Source: Shewanella holmiensis
Lineage (GTDB): Bacteria; Pseudomonadota; Gammaproteobacteria; Enterobacterales; Shewanellaceae
DNA: 63,336 nt
Assembly (NCBI RefSeq): GCF_025370255.1
Contig: NZ_JAMTCD010000023.1
Location: 1 to 63,336, forward strand
Reading direction: 5' to 3'
Notes under the pieces: generated by a model
Databases searched by the model: none
Told to the model about the DNA's origin: nothing
The model's input: the letters and a program-made list of their open reading frames with translations, nothing else
Shown here: piece after piece, positions 7,880-16,631 of the stretch
Numbering within the stretch: position 1 is the stretch's first letter
Layout of the letters: each line of letters opens with the position of its first letter
Translations under genes and position numbers: made by a program

Positions 7880-8929
7880 TTACCACTTAAGCCCTAACAT
7901 CATGCAGTTCAAACCACTGCCTATTCCTAAAAAGCTGACCTGATCGCCTTGACGTAAAAAGCCAACATCGTGGGCAATAGCCGCCGTTACGGGTAACGAT
8001 ACTGTGCCCATATTGCCAAGGGTTTGGTAGGTCGGATATTCTTTTTCTTGTGGAATATTTAACGCGCTAAGCACCTGTTTACGGTTTGACGCGCCAACCT
8101 GATGACAAATGACTTTATCAACTTGTTCCACTACCCAATCACGCTGGGCTAAAAAATGGTCCCAGGTGTGCTTGGCTAAATCAACGCCTTCTTTTAATAA
8201 AGTCACGGCATCGGTTCGCATAAATTCACGGTACAGCATATGGCCGGCTTCTTGTAAGCCCCATTCACATAGGTTGTGATGCTCGGGTGCCGATAAATGG
8301 CTTGCGCCAAGAAGTTGATGTTGGCGAGTGTTTTTAAGCGATAAGCTGCCATCGGTTAAAATTACTGCAATAGCACCTGAACCACCGGTTAAGGTTGCCA
8401 ATGACTGAGCAAAATTTTGCATTGTTGGTTCAGCTAACATGTGATCAATGGTTGCTTCAACAATATCGCGAGCGGATTCACATGACACCACCATGCCAGC
8501 TTTAATTTGACCAAGCTCGATACGATTAGCGATGTCTAAAATACCCGATAACACACCAAGACAAGCATTACTGATATCGTAAATCGCGGTATCTTTTGAT
8601 ACCCCAAGTTCAGCGGCTATTCGACACGCGGTTGCAGGTTCGTGTTGGTCTCGACACACACCTGTGTAAACCACAGCACCTAAGTCACTTACGTTAATGC
8701 CTGTTTCGTTCATCGCTTTGGTCGCCGCAGCAATAGCACCGTCTGATAAACGATATCCTTTTGGCCACCAACGACGCTCAGTGATCCCCGTTAAGGCAGC
8801 AAGTTGCCCCATAGGAATGCGAAACTTTTTATATAAAGGCGCAAGACGAGATTCTAGATCTAGACTTGAGACAACTTGAGGTGCTAGCTCATAAGCTAGG
8901 CTATTGATAAACACACGAGAGTATTTCAT
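7880..8929 (-). CDS. oleA: OleA, thiolase-fold head-to-head acyl-CoA condensing enzyme
   Basis: 349-residue thiolase-superfamily enzyme that joins two fatty acyl-CoA molecules by non-decarboxylative Claisen condensation to a beta-keto acid, the entry step of olefin synthesis. Catalytic C123 (SNACLG), glutamate E97 (QHEPAT), H276 (ICHQVG) and N306 (GNMGT) are all present in the KAS III-like arrangement. It is the first gene of oleA-oleB-oleC-oleD. In Shewanella this pathway is known to yield a long polyunsaturated hydrocarbon from polyunsaturated acyl chains; whether that applies here depends on genes outside the window. Confidence 0.94.
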   Translation of the reverse strand: MKYSRVFINSLAYELAPQVVSSLDLESRLAPLYKKFRIPMGQLAALTGITERRWWPKGYRLSDGAIAAATKAMNETGINVSDLGAVVYTGVCRDQHEPATACRIAAELGVSKDTAIYDISNACLGVLSGILDIANRIELGQIKAGMVVSCESARDIVEATIDHMLAEPTMQNFAQSLATLTGGSGAIAVILTDGSLSLKNTRQHQLLGASHLSAPEHHNLCEWGLQEAGHMLYREFMRTDAVTLLKEGVDLAKHTWDHFLAQRDWVVEQVDKVICHQVGASNRKQVLSALNIPQEKEYPTYQTLGNMGTVSLPVTAAIAHDVGFLRQGDQVSFLGIGSGLNCMMLGLKW

Positions 8930-8967
8930 TAAACCATTTGTTCACTTTTACTCAATACCACTCAAAC

Positions 8968-8984
8968 TTGGATTTATTATCCAA
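8968..8984. promoter_or_regulatory. Inverted repeat upstream of oleA, possible operator
   Basis: TTGGAT-TTATT-ATCCAA is a perfect 6-bp inverted repeat with a 5-base spacer, about 40 bases upstream of the oleA start. Its position suits a repressor or activator site, but I recognise no regulator consensus. Confidence 0.35.
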
Positions 8985-9098
8985 ATCAAAGGATCATTTT
9001 GACCTAAATGTCGTTACATTGACATCGCTGTTTGGCGGTTTGATTATTGTAATTCACTATTAGCCCGACATTTGAACAAGAATGGCTTAAAACTGCAA

Positions 9099-9130
9099 TA
9101 AAAAACCGTTAAAACTCGGCGGGTTTTCGT
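9099..9130 (-). terminator. Probable terminator of the methyltransferase gene
   Basis: On the minus strand AAAACC and GGTTTT arms enclose a 14-base loop and run into a T tract. It lies about 100 bases past the methyltransferase stop. The stem is weak. Confidence 0.4.
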
Positions 9131-9233
9131 ATTTAATTATTCGATTGTTGTGCGTTTTGTTTTTCACTAGATAACTGAATCAATCAGATTTTTCTAAAAT
9201 AAAACAGTCTAAACAAAAGCTTAATAGTAAAAT

Positions 9234-10613
9234 TTAAACCAAATGTATTTTCTCGGCATGGATTAAGGCATTTCTTGGGGTGATTTCATTTGCGCAAAAA
9301 TCAGTCAACTTTACGTGATAGTGATGTTCAATTAAGTAGCAAACTCTGTCGAGTAATAACCATTGCTCAATTGCTTGTCTAAATAGGTGCCTGACTAGAT
9401 CAATTCGTTGGGTCAGCTTTTGTCGTATTTTTCCTTGCTGAAGATAATCGTCATAAATCACATTATCAGGCAACACTAGCTGCTTTTGTGTCGCAGCCCA
9501 TCGGCAAAAATCTTCAAAGCTACCACTTAACTGGCTTTGCTTTATGGTCGGTACGGGTAAATATTCGTCGCACTGACGTATCACCCTCTGCAAATTATCA
9601 AAGCCTAAGCGCCACATGACTTCTTGTTTACGTAGGGCATTTTGCCTATCGTTAGCTATCACGCTTTGTTGTAATGGTAGTTGTAGATCATGGCGTGACA
9701 ACTGAAAACGCGCCGCTTTAGCGCTCGCTGAAAGGGGTTGATATTCATGACTTTGGATCAAATGATAACAACAGGGTGAAATGGATAGTTTTTCTGTTCC
9801 CACCTCACTGGCTATACGTATTAATCGAACATGCAAATCACCACAGGCATGCAAGGCTACAGCATGTTGAGGCTGCTTAATTGGCAAAGCGTTGTGGTCT
9901 TGAGCTAAATCGGCAAAGGCATCTGCACACACAAATTGTTGGGCCAGCTGCCATTTATCAGCAAAAGTTTGACCTTGCTGACACAGCACTTGCTGCCACT
10001 CTAAACTTGTCACTTTACGATCTTGGGTTTTGGCAATCAATCTGCCTAAGTGCCCTTTGCCTGCGCACCACTCAAGTATGGGTAGCTGGCTATCATCATG
10101 GCTAAATACCTGCGCTGTAAACGCGGTAATTTGTTGCCACTTACGCCCTTTTATGTGGGCGCTAAAATGACTTAATCCAGCATCATCTAAAGATACGTCG
10201 GCTTGCGTAGCAAGACTTTGGTTCATCTTAGCGCCAAGCAGAGGTAACAAATCAGTAATGTTAGCTTGAGGTGACGCCTGCATGTCTTGCTCAAGTGATG
10301 GCTGTAATAGCGCTAACAAAGTGTCCGGGGCATTATCGAGTGCATCGATATTTTCATCGGCTATGTTAGCCACTGTATCAGCCAATAAAGGGAAGCGTTG
10401 CTGCCAGGGTAGTTGCTGACAATCAAAGGCTACAACTTGCCATAAGTCTTGAGTCGCGGTGAGTAAATTTGATAATTGCGACAAACGCTGCGCATAGGCG
10501 GCTTGGTTATGGTGATGAGACTGAGAGTGCGGTTCTGAATCACCCGTTTGCGTTAACGCATCATATTGACTTAAAGGTGTAATGGACGTCGTCACTCGTT
10601 TTTTTTCAGCCAT
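9234..10613 (-). CDS. SAM-dependent methyltransferase of the PF13679 (Methyltransf_32) type
   Basis: About 459 residues from the ATG at 10613 (MAEKKRV); a TTG seven codons upstream is the alternative. The middle has LEWCAGKGHLGRLIA, the SAM-binding GxGxG-type loop, then AVALHACGDLHVRLI and ISPCCYHLI, a motif set typical of PF13679 proteins. The N-terminal 170 residues are glutamine-rich with no recognised domain. No signal peptide. The substrate is unknown. A second protein with the same motifs lies at 35,148-36,356. It is transcribed away from the DUF1289 gene, with about 110 bases between the starts. Confidence 0.75.
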   Translation of the reverse strand: MAEKKRVTTSITPLSQYDALTQTGDSEPHSQSHHHNQAAYAQRLSQLSNLLTATQDLWQVVAFDCQQLPWQQRFPLLADTVANIADENIDALDNAPDTLLALLQPSLEQDMQASPQANITDLLPLLGAKMNQSLATQADVSLDDAGLSHFSAHIKGRKWQQITAFTAQVFSHDDSQLPILEWCAGKGHLGRLIAKTQDRKVTSLEWQQVLCQQGQTFADKWQLAQQFVCADAFADLAQDHNALPIKQPQHAVALHACGDLHVRLIRIASEVGTEKLSISPCCYHLIQSHEYQPLSASAKAARFQLSRHDLQLPLQQSVIANDRQNALRKQEVMWRLGFDNLQRVIRQCDEYLPVPTIKQSQLSGSFEDFCRWAATQKQLVLPDNVIYDDYLQQGKIRQKLTQRIDLVRHLFRQAIEQWLLLDRVCYLIEHHYHVKLTDFCANEITPRNALIHAEKIHLV

Positions 10614-10721
10614 GATCAAATAAAACACTTTCAATTGAATATGCGTAATTGTAACAGCTCAATTTTAAACATGATAATATTGAGCCAATAACCCGAAGTT
10701 AAACGTATAACAAATAGGTAA

Positions 10722-10952
10722 ATGCAAATGCACTCCCCTTGTGTTGCCCGATGTGGCCTAAATGAAGATGATTATTGCATGGGCTGCTATCGCCATATTG
10801 ATGAGATTGTCGTTTGGTCATCTGCCAGTGACCAGCAAAAAAAACAGATTTTGGCTCAGCTTGAAGCCCGAAAAGTACAATTTTCGGATAGCGAAAATAA
10901 CCAGACATTGTCTAGAGCTAAATGGCTTGAAGCTGAAAAAAGACTTATTTAA
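10722..10952 (+). CDS. DUF1289 family small cysteine-containing protein
   Basis: 76 residues. SPCVARCGLNEDDYCMGCYRH carries the four cysteines (C-x3-C-x7-C-x2-C) that define DUF1289 proteins, followed by the usual acidic IDEIVVWSSAS helix. Function is unknown; the cysteines suggest a metal or Fe-S site. Followed 35 bases later by the Trp-rich gene on the same strand, probably one transcript. Confidence 0.85.
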   Translation: MQMHSPCVARCGLNEDDYCMGCYRHIDEIVVWSSASDQQKKQILAQLEARKVQFSDSENNQTLSRAKWLEAEKRLI

Positions 10953-10987
10953 ACATGTGTTATCACGTCTAATAATCAGGTGTCTCG

Positions 10988-11203
10988 ATGAACAAAATTA
11001 ATCCGGCTAAGTTACTCAACAGTAAGTGGACTGCTGTCAAACCGACAAATAAAGAAAAACATTTTTTGGTCACGGATATTGAGTTTGATGAGCAAGGTGT
11101 TGTGTTGAACTGCGAGATAGAAGCGGTGATGTCAAAACGGATTATACCAATAAACTGGCAAGAATTAACCGATCCCCTGCGGTGGATTCAAGGCTGGAAG
11201 TAA
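10988..11203 (+). CDS. TIGR02450 family tryptophan-rich small protein
   Basis: 71 residues. LLNSKWTAVKPTNKEKHFLVT at the N-terminus, then PINWQELTDPLRWIQGWK, matches the small Trp-rich family common in marine gammaproteobacteria. Tryptophans are spread along the chain. No signal or membrane segment. Function unknown. An AGGTGTC sequence ends just before the ATG. Likely co-transcribed with the DUF1289 gene. Confidence 0.8.
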   Translation: MNKINPAKLLNSKWTAVKPTNKEKHFLVTDIEFDEQGVVLNCEIEAVMSKRIIPINWQELTDPLRWIQGWK

Positions 11204-11223
11204 CTCGCTTTAGGCCTGATGTT

Positions 11224-11259
11224 CATCTGAACCGCCATCTGAACCGCCATCTGAACCGC
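11224..11259. repeat. Three perfect tandem copies of a 12-bp unit
   Basis: CATCTGAACCGC is repeated exactly three times just after the Trp-rich gene. It is non-coding and looks like a slippage microsatellite. Confidence 0.9.
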
Positions 11260-11293
11260 ATCCGCTTTTGCACCAAGAATCAAAGTAAGTAAA

Positions 11294-11331
11294 CACACTT
11301 CAACCGGACGACTAACTTGTGTTGAAGTGTG
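11294..11331. repeat. Perfect 11-bp inverted repeat between convergent genes
   Basis: CACACTTCAAC and GTTGAAGTGTG enclose 16 bases. It sits between the Trp-rich gene (plus) and yajD (minus), where a bidirectional terminator would be expected, but no T run follows on either side. Confidence 0.7.
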
Positions 11332-11350
11332 CAGAAGCAACAAATTAATA

Positions 11351-11704
11351 CTATTTTTTCATCATTGCTTTCAGATCAGCAAACGGGTTATATGTTGCTG
11401 CATCTTGTTTAGTTTCTGTCGTGCTACCGTAACGAATAAGCTCTTCAAAACGCGAATGCTCATTATCATGGCAATATAAGCACAACAGCTCCCAGTTAGT
11501 GCCATCAGATGGGTTATTATCATGATTATGATCTCGGTGATGCACTGTTAATTCACTCAAATTTTTATGGGTGAACTCGCGAGTACAGCGGCCGCAAACC
11601 CAAGGGTAAAGCTTGAGCGCCTGTTCACGATATCCCGTTTCACGTTTGGCTTTGTACTCTCTTGCTTCCGCCAATACTTTATCTAATTTGCTCTCGCCAG
11701 CCAT
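11351..11704 (-). CDS. yajD: YajD family HNH nuclease
   Basis: 117 residues. Zinc-binding CGRC and CLYC pairs frame the HNH core: VHHRDHNHDNNP, then N and H in WELLCLYCHDNEH. This is the arrangement of HNH endonucleases such as E. coli YajD, whose role is not established. The lysine-rich N-terminal helix could contact DNA. No toxin partner is adjacent. Confidence 0.88.
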   Translation of the reverse strand: MAGESKLDKVLAEAREYKAKRETGYREQALKLYPWVCGRCTREFTHKNLSELTVHHRDHNHDNNPSDGTNWELLCLYCHDNEHSRFEELIRYGSTTETKQDAATYNPFADLKAMMKK

Positions 11705-11813
11705 GTTTGCCTTAACCTCACCACCAAAAAATTACCCCAAGGATAATAAGGCTTATCGCTTGGGGCAATGAATTTGTTTTGCAAATGCACAAAAGCGCAT
11801 TATTTATCTTCTA

Positions 11814-12356
11814 TTAATCGACAAGTTCCGCATGGGATAAATGCAAATAATGAAGATAGCGTTCATATTGGGTCACAATATCCGCGGTGATTTGATCTTG
11901 GGTATAGCCCATCACATCATACTGTTGACCGCCGTGTTCTAAAAACACTTCAACGCGATAATAAGCCTGTTCCGAGTCGATATTTTCTTCGGTTGTTCCT
12001 GTCACGGTAAACGCACGTAAGCGCAGACCATACACAAAATACAAAGGATCGTCTGGGCCAATAACCAAACGCACTCGTTCATCTTTAAAGATGATATCGG
12101 CTAACTGGCCTTTTTTGATTAGCGTCGCCCGCACCTCTCTTAATGTTGGCTGCGCTATGGTATCAATAAAGGTTTGTGCGTCTTCTCGGGTCGGCATCGA
12201 CACCAAAACATCAAGCCTATCTTGCCAGGTCATATTGGCTTTTACATATTGCACGCTGGTATTGTGTGATTGCACACTATTGATTTTCAGCCAGTCATCT
12301 TTTAACGCTTTATACAGGCCGGCGCACATTAATAACAACGAGGTGCACTTGTTCAA
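11814..12356 (-). pseudogene. Remnant of a BCCT (BetT-type choline) transporter, C-terminal cytoplasmic domain only
   Basis: 180 codons. The sequence matches my recollection of the cytoplasmic tail of BetT-like transporters: WQDRLDVLVSMPTREDAQTFI, then LVIGPDDPLYFVYGLRLR, AYYRVEVFLEHGGQQYDVMGY and the ending YERYLHYLHLSHAE. The first residues (TSLLLMCAGLYKALKDDW) correspond to the end of the last membrane helix. The roughly 12 membrane helices that should precede it are absent: upstream sequence is AT-rich non-coding. The only start is a weak TTG. I read it as a deletion remnant. An independent regulatory domain is possible, since the frame is still open. Confidence 0.75.
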
Positions 12357-12579
12357 ACTAGTAGTTTTATTAAATTTATCGATAAGTTTAATAAGTAGTA
12401 TTAATTAAAAAAGCACAAAAAAACAGCGGTAATACTAGCTTAAATCTACAACCTTAGGGGCAAAGTATGACGATTAATTTGATCAAAATTCGCTGTTTTG
12501 TGCCTTTAAACATATTCAATGGCTGACGCTGCCAACACTAAACCCAAACTAAGCGCTTGACATCATCAACATATACAAT

Positions 12580-12595
12580 TTGTGCAAATGCTCAT
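12580..12595 (+). promoter_or_regulatory. Candidate CdaR operator upstream of cdaR
   Basis: TTGTGCAAATGCTCAT matches 12 of 16 positions of the perfect palindrome found before the permease gene (13808-13823). It lies 38 bases before the cdaR start, suggesting autoregulation. Confidence 0.4.
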
Positions 12596-12633
12596 AAAAT
12601 GCGAATCTAACCTATCAATCAAACAGCATTCTT

Positions 12634-13785
12634 ATGTTCCAACTCAATCATGCCCTAGCGCAGAAAATTGTTAATCGCACCATGAAGATCATTGGGCATA
12701 ACATCAATGTGATGAACGCACAGGGTGTCATTTTAGGCTCGGGTGATAAGTACCGCATTGATACGGTTCATGAAGGCGCATTACTGGCGATAAGCCAAAA
12801 TAGAGATGTGGCCATTAACCATGATGTTGCCTCGAGTCTGCATGGCGTTAAACCCGGCTTAAACTTACCGTTGCATTATCACGGTGAAATTATTGGGGTT
12901 ATCGGCATTACAGGTCAACCCGAAAGCATCAAGCAATTCGGTGAGTTACTGAAGATGACCGCTGAAATGATTGTCGAGCAAGCAACATTGCAACAACAAC
13001 TGCAATGGCAAAACCGCCAAAAAGAAGAATTTATTTTACAGCTAATAAAAGCAGATACCACCAGTCTTCCAAACCTGAAGCAATGGGCATTACAACTTGA
13101 TATCAATCTTGATAAGCCGCGAGTGGTAGCGATTATTGAGATCGCTCCCAATCAGCAACAACATCAACACAGTGAAACCTTAAAACAAATCATGTACCTG
13201 CTGCAAAATCCAGATAGGGACAATTTAGTTGCGATGACATCATTAACGCAATTAGTCATTTTAAAACCTGCTTTTCTGGATGGAAAACAATGGAACCCTG
13301 AGCTAGAGAACCAACGTATTGATAAATTAATGCAGCGTATACCCGCCAATATGCAGCTGAATTTTACCATTGCATTAGGTCATTACTTTACCGATGAGTT
13401 AAGCATTGCGCACTCTTATTGTACCGCCCAAGAAACCCTTGTTATCGGGAAAAAAATTCACCCCAATAAATCAAAATACCTTTATGAAAATTACAGCATC
13501 CCTATTTTAATGGCCGATTTTCGCCACCACTGGCGCGGAGACTCTTTAGTTGCGCCCTATTTGAAACTGGTGAAAGTTGACAAAAACCAGCAATTACAAA
13601 AAACTTTAGCCGCCTATATCACCCACCTCGGCAATCAAAAATCCTGCGCTGAAAGTCTGTTTATTCATCGCAATACATTAAGATATCGATTAGACAAAAT
13701 AACCCAAATTACTGGCATTGAATTGCATCAATTTCAGGGCTTACTTAGCTTGTATCTAGGACAATTAATTCACTCATCGGGATAA
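12634..13785 (+). CDS. cdaR: CdaR family sugar-diacid/glycerate-responsive transcriptional regulator
   Basis: 383 residues. The N-terminal third (LAQKIVNRTMKIIGHNINVMNAQGVILGSGD) is the sugar-diacid recognition domain of CdaR. A GGDEF-derived middle region follows, and the PucR-type helix-turn-helix ends the protein (CAESLFIHRNTLRYRLDKI). E. coli CdaR activates glucarate, galactarate and glycerate genes. Directly downstream are a GntP-type permease and a glycerate kinase, so glycerate is the likely effector and target. TTGTGC-type palindromes lie before this gene and before the permease. Confidence 0.92.
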   Translation: MFQLNHALAQKIVNRTMKIIGHNINVMNAQGVILGSGDKYRIDTVHEGALLAISQNRDVAINHDVASSLHGVKPGLNLPLHYHGEIIGVIGITGQPESIKQFGELLKMTAEMIVEQATLQQQLQWQNRQKEEFILQLIKADTTSLPNLKQWALQLDINLDKPRVVAIIEIAPNQQQHQHSETLKQIMYLLQNPDRDNLVAMTSLTQLVILKPAFLDGKQWNPELENQRIDKLMQRIPANMQLNFTIALGHYFTDELSIAHSYCTAQETLVIGKKIHPNKSKYLYENYSIPILMADFRHHWRGDSLVAPYLKLVKVDKNQQLQKTLAAYITHLGNQKSCAESLFIHRNTLRYRLDKITQITGIELHQFQGLLSLYLGQLIHSSG

Positions 13786-13805
13786 TCAAGGTTCAAAAAC
13801 ACAGT

Positions 13806-13825
13806 AATTGTGCACTTGCACAATT
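13806..13825. promoter_or_regulatory. Perfect palindrome, probable CdaR operator
   Basis: AATTGTGCA-CT-TGCACAATT, 9 bp each side of a 2-base centre, about 115 bases before the permease start. A degenerate second copy (TTGTACTTAGGCACAA) follows at 13851-13866, 42-43 bases away, about four helical turns. Confidence 0.6.
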
Positions 13826-13850
13826 CAATGATGATATTTAGTCAATTATC

Positions 13851-13866
13851 TTGTACTTAGGCACAA
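13851..13866. promoter_or_regulatory. Second, weaker CdaR-like operator
   Basis: TTGT.C at one end and G.ACAA at the other keep the outer positions of the strong palindrome at 13806-13825. The spacing places the two on the same face of the helix. Confidence 0.4.
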
Positions 13867-13939
13867 AGTATTCTGCTTATATTTAAACAATAATAATCCA
13901 CCCTCAATAGCGACACTAAAAAAACCAAGAGCCTACACT

Positions 13940-15301
13940 ATGAGCATGATATTGATCCTAATCGGAGTCATCGCATTTATTGTTATTGCGACCTCTAAAT
14001 TTAAACTCCATCCTTTTCTTACTTTAATTCTCGCCTCATTTATTGCGGCATTTGCTTATGGGTTACCCAGTGGTGACATAGCGAAAACCATCACCGCAGG
14101 ATTTGGTGGGATATTAGGTTACATTGGACTGGTCATCGTACTAGGCACCATTATTGGTATTATTCTTGAAAAAAGTGGCGCGGCTATTACGATGGCTGAT
14201 GTGGTAATTAAAGTGCTCGGCCAACGTTTTCCAACGCTAACTATGTCTATTATTGGTTACATTGTTTCTATTCCCGTTTTTTGCGACTCAGGTTTTGTGA
14301 TCCTTAATTCACTAAAACAATCGATGGCCAATCGAATGAAAGTGTCGAGCGTGTCCATGAGTGTGGCACTTGCTACAGGTCTTTATGCGACACACACCTT
14401 TGTTCCCCCGACGCCAGGCCCCATTGCTGCAGCAGGAAACTTAGGCTTAGAGTCACAGCTTGGATTAGTGATCGCTGTGGGTGTATTTGTCGCGGCTATA
14501 GCAGCGTTTGCTGGAATGCTATGGGCAAATCGTTTTGCTAACGAGCAACCAGAAGGCGAAGGTGCCGAAGAACTCAATACGCTTAAGCAGCAAGATTACG
14601 AACAGCTAAAACAAAGTTATGGCACACTGCCTAGCCCAATAAAGGCCTTTGCACCTATTTTTATTCCCATTTTGTTGATTTGTTTCGGATCAATTGCCAG
14701 CTTCCCGTCAAAACCCGTTGGTGAAGAGGCCCTATTCGACATCTTAATGTTTTTAGGTCAACCAGTTAACGCGCTGATGATTGGATTAGCCTTAGCATTA
14801 CCGTTGTTAAAATCAGATGAAAAAGTCAAAGAGTTCAGTGACCGTATCGGCCAAGGCTTAGTGGTTGCCGCACCTATTCTACTCATTACCGGCGCAGGTG
14901 GTGCATTTGGTGCCGTACTTAAAGCGACTGAGATTGGTACCTATTTGGGCAGCAGTTTATCGGCATTAGGCATTGGTATTTTCATGCCGTTTATTGTCGC
15001 GGCGGCGCTAAAGTCCGCTCAAGGTTCATCAACGGTTGCATTAGTTGCCACATCGGCATTAGTCGCGCCATTGCTTGGCGATATTGGCTTAGCGAGTGAA
15101 ATGGGACGAGTATTAACCGTGATGGCTATTGGCGCTGGCGCGATGACTGTCTCCCATGCCAATGACAGCTTCTTCTGGGTAGTGACTCAATTTAGCCGAA
15201 TGAGTGTTAAACAGGCATATAGAGCACAAACCATGGCGACCTTAATTCAAGGCGTTACGGCGATGGTTGTCGTTTATCTTCTTAGCCTAGTGTTATTGTA
15301 A
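13940..15301 (+). CDS. GntP family permease, probable glycerate importer
   Basis: 453 residues, hydrophobic throughout, with about 12 membrane helices. It belongs to the GntP gluconate:H+ symporter family: PGPIAAAGNLG, DSGFVILNSLK, SAQGSSTVALVATSA and AMTVSHANDSFFWVV are family signatures. Location between cdaR and a glycerate kinase, 19 bases before the latter, points to D-glycerate or a related hydroxy-acid rather than gluconate. Expression is probably controlled by CdaR through the palindromes upstream. Confidence 0.9.
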   Translation: MSMILILIGVIAFIVIATSKFKLHPFLTLILASFIAAFAYGLPSGDIAKTITAGFGGILGYIGLVIVLGTIIGIILEKSGAAITMADVVIKVLGQRFPTLTMSIIGYIVSIPVFCDSGFVILNSLKQSMANRMKVSSVSMSVALATGLYATHTFVPPTPGPIAAAGNLGLESQLGLVIAVGVFVAAIAAFAGMLWANRFANEQPEGEGAEELNTLKQQDYEQLKQSYGTLPSPIKAFAPIFIPILLICFGSIASFPSKPVGEEALFDILMFLGQPVNALMIGLALALPLLKSDEKVKEFSDRIGQGLVVAAPILLITGAGGAFGAVLKATEIGTYLGSSLSALGIGIFMPFIVAAALKSAQGSSTVALVATSALVAPLLGDIGLASEMGRVLTVMAIGAGAMTVSHANDSFFWVVTQFSRMSVKQAYRAQTMATLIQGVTAMVVVYLLSLVLL

Positions 15302-15320
15302 AACAGCATAGAGAGCCCAT

Positions 15321-16487
15321 ATGAAAATTGTTATCGCCCCCGACTCCTTTAAAGAAAGTTTATCGGCAATGGAAGTTGCTGAAGCTATTGAGCAAGGCTT
15401 TAAACAGGTGTTCCCTGATGCTGAGTATCACAAAGTTCCCATGGCCGATGGCGGTGAAGGTACGGTTCAGGCCATGGTCGATGCTACTGCAGGGGAGATC
15501 ATTCATTTAAATGTTCAGGGGCCTTTAGGCAATATCGTGCCCGCCTTTTATGGCATTTTAGGGGCAACAAACAATACGCCTAAGACAGCCGTTATCGAAA
15601 TGGCTGCTGCATCGGGTTTGCATTTAGTTGCCCGCAATGAGCGCAACCCACTCATTACCAGCTCTTATGGTACCGGTGAGCTAATTAAAGATGCATTAGA
15701 CCGAGGGATCAGGCACATCATTATAGGATTAGGGGGCAGCGCCACCAATGATGCCGGCGCAGGTATGCTAAAAGCCCTCGGTTTTTCTTTGGTTAATCAT
15801 GCAGGTATCGCCATTGATGATGGTGGCGCGGGGTTAATAGATTTAGCGAAAATAGATGATTCTCAATGTCACCCTCACCTTAAAGAGTGTCAATTTGATA
15901 TTGCTTGCGATGTCGATAATCCTTTGTGCGGTGCCAAAGGCGCGTCGGCCATTTTTGGTCCGCAAAAAGGCGCGACTGCACAGATGGTCACACAACTTGA
16001 TGACGCGCTAAAGCACTTTGCACAGCGGGCTTATCCGCAATGGAACAGTAACCAAATTGACAACATGCCGGGAACTGGCGCCGCAGGTGGAATGGGGTTT
16101 GCTATAGTCGCGTTTTTGAAAGGGCGACTCAGCCCTGGGGTTGCCCTAGTGGCAAATGCAGTTGGATTAGCTGACGCATGTAAAGGCGCGGCACTGGTCA
16201 TTACTGGCGAAGGCCGAATTGATGGTCAAACCGTCTTTGGTAAAACGCCTATGGGCGTGTTGCAAACGGCGCAGCAATATGGTGTCCCTGTAATCGGGAT
16301 TGCAGGCTGCTTGGGTGATAATGCTAATGCGATGCTCAAGCAAGGGATGACTGCAATATTTCCTATTATTCCTGGTATTGCAACCTTAGAACAGGTGTTG
16401 GCTGATGCTGCAATCAATTTAACCAATACCTCTGCAAATATCGCAGCATTAATTAACGTAAATATGTCACGCTCACACCCAAGTTAA
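15321..16487 (+). CDS. Glycerate kinase (GarK/GlxK type)
   Basis: 388-residue glycerate kinase of the PF02595 family, which phosphorylates D-glycerate, normally to 2-phosphoglycerate in the GarK/GlxK group. Signatures: IAPDSFKESLSA at the start, KVPMADGGEGT, HIIIGLGGSATNDAGAGML and ITGEGRIDGQT. GAGCC lies just before the ATG. Second gene of the permease-kinase operon. The exact product cannot be settled from sequence by eye. Confidence 0.92.
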   Translation: MKIVIAPDSFKESLSAMEVAEAIEQGFKQVFPDAEYHKVPMADGGEGTVQAMVDATAGEIIHLNVQGPLGNIVPAFYGILGATNNTPKTAVIEMAAASGLHLVARNERNPLITSSYGTGELIKDALDRGIRHIIIGLGGSATNDAGAGMLKALGFSLVNHAGIAIDDGGAGLIDLAKIDDSQCHPHLKECQFDIACDVDNPLCGAKGASAIFGPQKGATAQMVTQLDDALKHFAQRAYPQWNSNQIDNMPGTGAAGGMGFAIVAFLKGRLSPGVALVANAVGLADACKGAALVITGEGRIDGQTVFGKTPMGVLQTAQQYGVPVIGIAGCLGDNANAMLKQGMTAIFPIIPGIATLEQVLADAAINLTNTSANIAALINVNMSRSHPS

Positions 16488-16555
16488 CTCGCCAGCATTG
16501 ACGATAAAAACTTGAAGCAAACTAAGCCATAAAGTAAAGTTAGCCCCTTATTTCG

Positions 16556-16612
16556 TCAATGAGTATAAGTCGTGATGTCATCAAGATCTTATACTCATTG
16601 AGGCGCTTTTTT
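16556..16612 (+). terminator. Terminator after the glycerate kinase gene
   Basis: TCAATGAGTATAAG (16556-16569) and CTTATACTCATTGA (16588-16601) form a perfect 14-bp stem, followed by TTTTTT. It ends about 20 bases before the panP start and separates the two units. Confidence 0.8.
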
Positions 16613-16631
16613 ATTATTACGGCAAGCCTAA

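Larger units (their letters stand above)
8930..9233. other. Intergenic region upstream of oleA
   Basis: About 300 bases without a gene. It must hold the oleA promoter. Contents that stand out are an inverted repeat at 8968-8984 near oleA and a likely terminator for the upstream methyltransferase gene at 9099-9130. Confidence 0.6.

Noticed and set aside
4021..8929. Reading the ole genes as a polyketide or fatty-acid elongation cluster
   Set aside because: The four genes match OleA-D one by one with their catalytic residues; no acyl carrier protein or ketoreductase set is present.
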